From NCBI GenBank assembly GCA_013297775.1, contig JAAFIL010000037.1:1-35482 (forward strand): a DNA stretch of 35,482 bases. The letters are read 5' to 3'. Of the stretch, positions 32,067 to 35,482 are shown piece by piece (the first letter of the stretch is position 1; each line of letters begins with the position of its first letter). A program made the position numbers and the translations under genes. This stretch comes from Bacteroidota bacterium. GTDB taxonomy: Bacteria; Bacteroidota; Bacteroidia; B-17B0; Aurantibacillaceae. Below the pieces are notes generated by a model. That model ran no database searches. It saw nothing but the letters and a program-made list of their open reading frames with translations, and was not told where the DNA came from.

Positions 32067-33314
32067 ATGTACTGGGAAAAATATTCACATTCGCAAATTA
32101 AAGCAAAAGTATTTGAGTGTTTAAGTAAAAACACAAATTACAGAACGGAAGCCATCATTGGTATTCCAGCCACATACCTAGATTCCTCTATCTTTTACGA
32201 AGATGCCCCCTTTTTAAAAGATGCACCTTTTTTATCCACCTTAATTGCCAATCCTAATCACATTGGCGTACATACACTCGGTAGCGAGCAAGAAGATTTT
32301 TTTACGGGTACACAAGAAATGGAGAAAGAAGTAATTAAGATATGTGCCGAAGAAATTTTTAAAGCCGAGCCTCAAACTTACGATGGATACGTTGCCAGTG
32401 GTGGCACCGAAGCCAATATTGAAGCGTTATGGATTTACAGAAATTATTTTACAGCCGAGTTCAAAGCAAACATTCGTCAAATAGCAGTTATTTATTCGGA
32501 AGATACCCATTACTCTATACCCAAAGGAATTGATTTGCTTAACCTGCAAGGGATTGAAATAGCTGTTAACCTACAAAGCCGAACTATTGATATACATGAG
32601 CTTGAACAAAAAGTAAACCAAGCCTTAGCAAATGGTGTCAACTATTTTATTGTAAACGTTAACATGTCCACTACCATGTTTGGCTCGGTAGATGATATTG
32701 ATGCTGTAACGGATCTTTTAAACGCATTAAACATTCATTATAAACTACACGTAGATGCCGCGTTTGGAGGATTTATTTATCCGTTCATTCATACTCATCA
32801 CCCATTTCATTTTAAAAACGAAAACATATCTTCATTTTCGTTAGATGGACATAAAATGTTGCAAGCACCTTATGGGACTGGTATTTTTTTAATTCGTAAA
32901 CATCTTTTAAAGTACGTGTGTACCAACGAAGCCAACTATGTAAAAGGAAAAGATTTTACTTTGTGTGGTAGCCGTTCGGGTGCAAATGCCGTGTGTTTAT
33001 GGATGATTTTACACACTCATGGTTCGGTCGAATGGACTCAAAAAATGCAACAATTAATTAGTAGAACAAGTTTTATATGCCAACGATTAGATGCTTTGCA
33101 AATCCGTCATTTTCGAAATCCTTACTTAAACATTGTAACCATTAATGCCAACTATATAAGTGAACGTATAGCCGAAAAATTTCATCTTGTTCCCGATACA
33201 CACACGGGCGTAGTTAATTATTATAAAATAGTAGTTATGCCTCATGTAGAGCAAGCAATTATTAATGATTTTTTAAGCGAGCTAGAAAAATACCAATCTA
33301 TAAAGCTAATGTAA
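32067..33314 (+). CDS. PLP-dependent (group II) amino acid decarboxylase
   Basis: The protein has 415 residues, a fold type I PLP enzyme related to glutamate, tyrosine and aspartate decarboxylases. Visible: the phosphate-binding SGGTEANIEAL (111-121), His148 in EDTHYSIPKG (ring-stacking), Asp230 in HVDAAFGG (pyridine nitrogen), and Lys263 in SLDGHKMLQAPYG (Schiff base). GVHTLGSEQEDFFTG near residue 67 is part of the substrate region. The family includes enzymes making beta-alanine from aspartate (the alternative to PanD) and GABA from glutamate, and the substrate cannot be read from the sequence. The gene starts 3 bases after the TauE/SafE stop and ends 1 base before hemN. It is thus embedded in the oxidase/heme series, which is unexpected. 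Confidence 0.88.
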   Translation: MYWEKYSHSQIKAKVFECLSKNTNYRTEAIIGIPATYLDSSIFYEDAPFLKDAPFLSTLIANPNHIGVHTLGSEQEDFFTGTQEMEKEVIKICAEEIFKAEPQTYDGYVASGGTEANIEALWIYRNYFTAEFKANIRQIAVIYSEDTHYSIPKGIDLLNLQGIEIAVNLQSRTIDIHELEQKVNQALANGVNYFIVNVNMSTTMFGSVDDIDAVTDLLNALNIHYKLHVDAAFGGFIYPFIHTHHPFHFKNENISSFSLDGHKMLQAPYGTGIFLIRKHLLKYVCTNEANYVKGKDFTLCGSRSGANAVCLWMILHTHGSVEWTQKMQQLISRTSFICQRLDALQIRHFRNPYLNIVTINANYISERIAEKFHLVPDTHTGVVNYYKIVVMPHVEQAIINDFLSELEKYQSIKLM

Positions 33315-33315
33315 C

Positions 33316-34647
33316 ATGGATTTGATTTCAAAGTACAATATTCAAGCACCACGCTATACCAGTTATCCAACCGTTCCCTATTGGTCTAATGCTATGGATG
33401 AAGCAACGTGGAAGACGCATATTCAACAAGCTTTTATTAAATACAATACAGAAGGTATAAGTTTATATATTCATTTGCCTTACTGCGAAAGCTTGTGTAC
33501 CTATTGCGCTTGCAATACACGCATTACCATTAACCATAAAGTAGAAGTACCTTATATAGAATCGTTGTTAATGGAATGGCAACTTTACTTAAATCAATTC
33601 TCTGGAAAACCCTTAATTAAAGAAATTCATTTGGGTGGAGGCACGCCCACATTTTTCTCGCCCGAGCATTTAACGTTTTTATTAAGTACAATTTTAAGTA
33701 CCGCCAATGTTGCATCCAATCACGATTTCAGTTTTGAAGGCCACCCAGCAAACACAACTAACAACCATTTACAAGCCCTGTTTCATTTAGGATTTAAACG
33801 TGTCAGTTTTGGTATTCAAGATTTTAATGAAAAAGTACAAGATACAATTAACCGTTACCAAACTCTGGAAGAAGTTAAAACAGTAACTGAGCAAGCCCGA
33901 AAAATTGGCTACACCTCTATTAACTTCGATTTAGTTTACGGGCTACCTTATCAAACAACGACCTCTATAACAGATACCATCACTAAAATAATTTTATTAA
34001 AGCCAGAGCGTATTGCATTTTACAGCTATGCACATGTGCCGTGGTTAAAACCTGGGCAACGGAAGTATTCAGAAATGGATTTGCCAACCGATAGTTATAA
34101 GCGAAATTTATACGAAGTAGGGAAAAAATTATTTGCCGAGGCGGGCTATCTCGATATTGGAATGGATCATTTCGCTTTACCGAATGATGCTTTATTTCAA
34201 GCATTTCGCAACCAAAGTTTACATCGAAACTTTATGGGTTACACAACTAATACTACCAAGTTATTAATTGGCTTGGGTTGTTCCTCTATTAGCGATACTT
34301 GGGATGGGTTTGCACAAAATGTTAAAACAGTTGAAGCATACAGGACCATGGTAGCTAATGGTCATTTTCCAATTTTTAAAGGACATGCGTTAACTCCCGA
34401 AGATTTAATAAGGCGCGAACACATCTTGGCATTAATGTGTAAACACGAAACCATTTTAGATGCGTGTTACTTTGAATCGAAAGATAAGTTTGAAGCATTG
34501 ATGGAAGATGAATTAATTACTATTGAAGATAATAAACTCATCATCACCGAAACCGGAAAATTATTTTTAAGAAACATTTGTTTAGCCTACGATAAACGCT
34601 ATTGGATGAAAGTACCACAAGGCAATATATTCAGCACTACGGCTTAA
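33316..34647 (+). CDS. hemN: Oxygen-independent coproporphyrinogen III oxidase HemN
   Basis: This radical SAM enzyme converts coproporphyrinogen III to protoporphyrinogen IX without oxygen. Protein of 443 residues, close to the 450-460 of the true HemN. The cluster motif CxxxCxxCxC is in YIHLPYCESLCTYCACN (Cys57, 61, 64, 66), followed by IKEIHLGGGTPTFFSPEHL, RVSFGIQDFNEKVQDTINR and FDLVYGLPYQT. The C-terminal half has FYSYAHVPWLKPGQRKY, GMDHFALPND and LIGLGCSSIS, all typical of HemN and not of the HemW/HutW group. It is the last gene of the tight ccoS series, sensible because the oxidase needs heme when oxygen is low. Confidence 0.95.
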   Translation: MDLISKYNIQAPRYTSYPTVPYWSNAMDEATWKTHIQQAFIKYNTEGISLYIHLPYCESLCTYCACNTRITINHKVEVPYIESLLMEWQLYLNQFSGKPLIKEIHLGGGTPTFFSPEHLTFLLSTILSTANVASNHDFSFEGHPANTTNNHLQALFHLGFKRVSFGIQDFNEKVQDTINRYQTLEEVKTVTEQARKIGYTSINFDLVYGLPYQTTTSITDTITKIILLKPERIAFYSYAHVPWLKPGQRKYSEMDLPTDSYKRNLYEVGKKLFAEAGYLDIGMDHFALPNDALFQAFRNQSLHRNFMGYTTNTTKLLIGLGCSSISDTWDGFAQNVKTVEAYRTMVANGHFPIFKGHALTPEDLIRREHILALMCKHETILDACYFESKDKFEALMEDELITIEDNKLIITETGKLFLRNICLAYDKRYWMKVPQGNIFSTTA

Positions 34648-34657
34648 TAAATGGTGA

Positions 34658-34673
34658 TATGACGAACATCATA
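34658..34673 (+). promoter_or_regulatory. Crp/Fnr-like dyad upstream of the small membrane-protein gene
   Basis: TATGA-CGAACA-TCATA has the same half-sites and 5-6-5 layout as the ccoS operator. Its centre (34665.5) is 41.5 bp before an octamer ending in TTTG (AGTATTTG, 34707-34714). That octamer is 10 bases from the ATG at 34725. The spacing is one helical turn shorter than at the two cco promoters. The -7 box is only a partial match. Confidence 0.4.
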
Positions 34674-34724
34674 GTTATTCAAACTTAACTTTTATAAATT
34701 GACGTAAGTATTTGAATCAAACGT

Positions 34725-35066
34725 ATGAAATTTAGTAATAACGATCAACAACGGTTATATGAGTTGGCAAAGGAACTATTAGAACGTAAAGTAAGTGATG
34801 CTGAAATTAAAAAACAATTATTAAATCGAACAGATGATGCGCCAATTATTGAGGGCATTATTCGAAGGTTGAAAACAGAGCAGTACGCCATTCAACGAAG
34901 AAACGGTTTATTTAAAATAGTATCAGGAGCTATGTCCTTATTAGTTGGATTTTTAATTACATGTGTCAATTTTCACAGCAACCAATCTTTTACAATCGTG
35001 ATGTACAGCACAAGTTTAGTGGGTTTAATTCTTATCTTTTGGGGACTTCATGATTTATTTGGTTAA
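34725..35066 (+). CDS. Small membrane protein of unknown function
   Basis: The protein has 113 residues. The N-terminal part is charged and helical (QQRLYELAKELLERKVSDAE and EGIIRRLKTEQYAIQRRNG). Two membrane helices follow, one near residues 63-83 (IVSGAMSLLVGFLITCV), the other near 93-111 (MYSTSLVGLILIFWGLHDL). I recognise no family. It lies 77 bases after hemN behind a Crp/Fnr-like dyad, so it may belong to the same regulon. The N-terminal segment could be a small regulatory or coiled domain. Confidence 0.7.
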   Translation: MKFSNNDQQRLYELAKELLERKVSDAEIKKQLLNRTDDAPIIEGIIRRLKTEQYAIQRRNGLFKIVSGAMSLLVGFLITCVNFHSNQSFTIVMYSTSLVGLILIFWGLHDLFG

Positions 35067-35129
35067 ACTTTATTTATTCGAGATAGTTGCTTATCCAACA
35101 AATCGTTGATGAAAATGATTTACACGCCA

Positions 35130-35482
35130 TCTCTCTCCCTAAAAATTTAAAATCATCATTTCCCTCCTTTGCGAACTTTGCGCCTTTGCGTGCCACACTT
35201 ATTTTTACAAAGAAAGTTTTCTAATTATTAAAGTTTTATTCAAAAAGTTCTCTTCCTTAGAATGTAAAATCAACACTTCCCTCCTTTGCGAACTTTGTGC
35301 CTTTGCGTGCCACACCTATTTTTCACAAAGAAAGTTTCTAATTAGTTAAAGTTTTATACTAAAGGTTCTCTTCCTTAAAATTTAAAATCAACGCTTCCCT
35401 CCTTTGCGAACTTTGCGCCTTTGCGTGCCACACTTATTTTTCACAAGAAAGTTTCTAATTAGTTAAAGTTTTATACTAAAGG
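35130..35482 (+). repeat. Tandem array of about 118-bp units, three copies, cut by the window end
   Basis: The unit begins TTCTCTTCCTT, continues through a TTTAAAATCAACRCT stretch to the block CCTCCTTTGCGAACTTTG, then a CTTTGCGTG block, and ends in an A/T-rich part with TTCTAATTA and AAAGTTTTAT. Copies start near 35130, at 35248 and at 35366, with spacing of 117-118 bp and few differences. The third runs off the edge. Inside each unit CTTTGCG recurs three times. CTTTGCG-rich repeats of this kind occur between genes in several bacteria. No coding frame or spacer variation was seen. Confidence 0.85.

Noticed and set aside
35130-35482. CRISPR array
   Set aside because: The units are about 118 bp and repeat throughout, with no unique spacers between short repeats and no cas genes nearby.

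Overview
The window reads as chromosomal DNA of a low-GC member of the phylum Bacteroidota. Supporting signs are five proteins with type IX secretion (T9SS) C-terminal sorting domains (two of the gliding-motility-associated/CHU_C type B form, three of type A), promoters with the Bacteroidota-type -7 box TAnnTTTG, a fused CcoN-CcoO cytochrome oxidase subunit, and a one-heme CcoP. I cannot fix the genus from this sequence. No tRNA, rRNA, CRISPR array, prophage or complete insertion sequence was seen.

Left part (1-7.5 kb): the tail of a type B T9SS cargo protein. Then, on the minus strand, a repeat-rich surface protein with a C-terminal S74 chaperone domain, whose signal peptide is cut off from its body by an in-frame TAA. 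Then a 1240-residue adhesin-like type B cargo protein and an exported MsrA, paired with a small secreted protein of unknown function. The divergent rarA gene (recombination/replication-fork AAA+ ATPase) follows on the plus strand.

Middle (9.4-22.8 kb, all minus strand): four genes that overlap or nearly touch and encode an outer-membrane-type surface set (lipoprotein, beta-barrel, T9SS propeller protein, TPR/PD40/SPOR-like lipid- or wall-facing protein). Next is an intergenic stretch with two large palindromic elements and a decayed ORF, then another type A T9SS cargo protein, a triple helix-hairpin-helix membrane protein, pruA (proline catabolism), and a family 4 glycosyltransferase.

Right part (23-34.7 kb, all plus strand): a cbb3-type cytochrome oxidase locus. 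ccoI (copper P-type ATPase) is followed by a packed series ccoS, ccoNO, ccoQ, ccoP, ccoG, ccoH, a TauE/SafE-family membrane protein, a PLP-dependent decarboxylase, and hemN. The set covers the oxidase subunits, copper supply, assembly factors and oxygen-independent heme synthesis, as expected for microaerobic respiration. ccoI and ccoS each have a Crp/Fnr-like dyad centred exactly 51.5 bp upstream of an identical TAATTTTG -7 box. A third similar dyad precedes the small membrane protein at 34725.

The window ends in a tandem array of about 118-bp units. The observations most worth a second look are the matched operator/promoter pairs, the three 134-162 bp single-hairpin palindromic elements, the decarboxylase embedded in the oxidase/hemN operon, the coupled surface-protein operon, and the interrupted S74 gene. 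I did not find a clearly new defence or mobile system.
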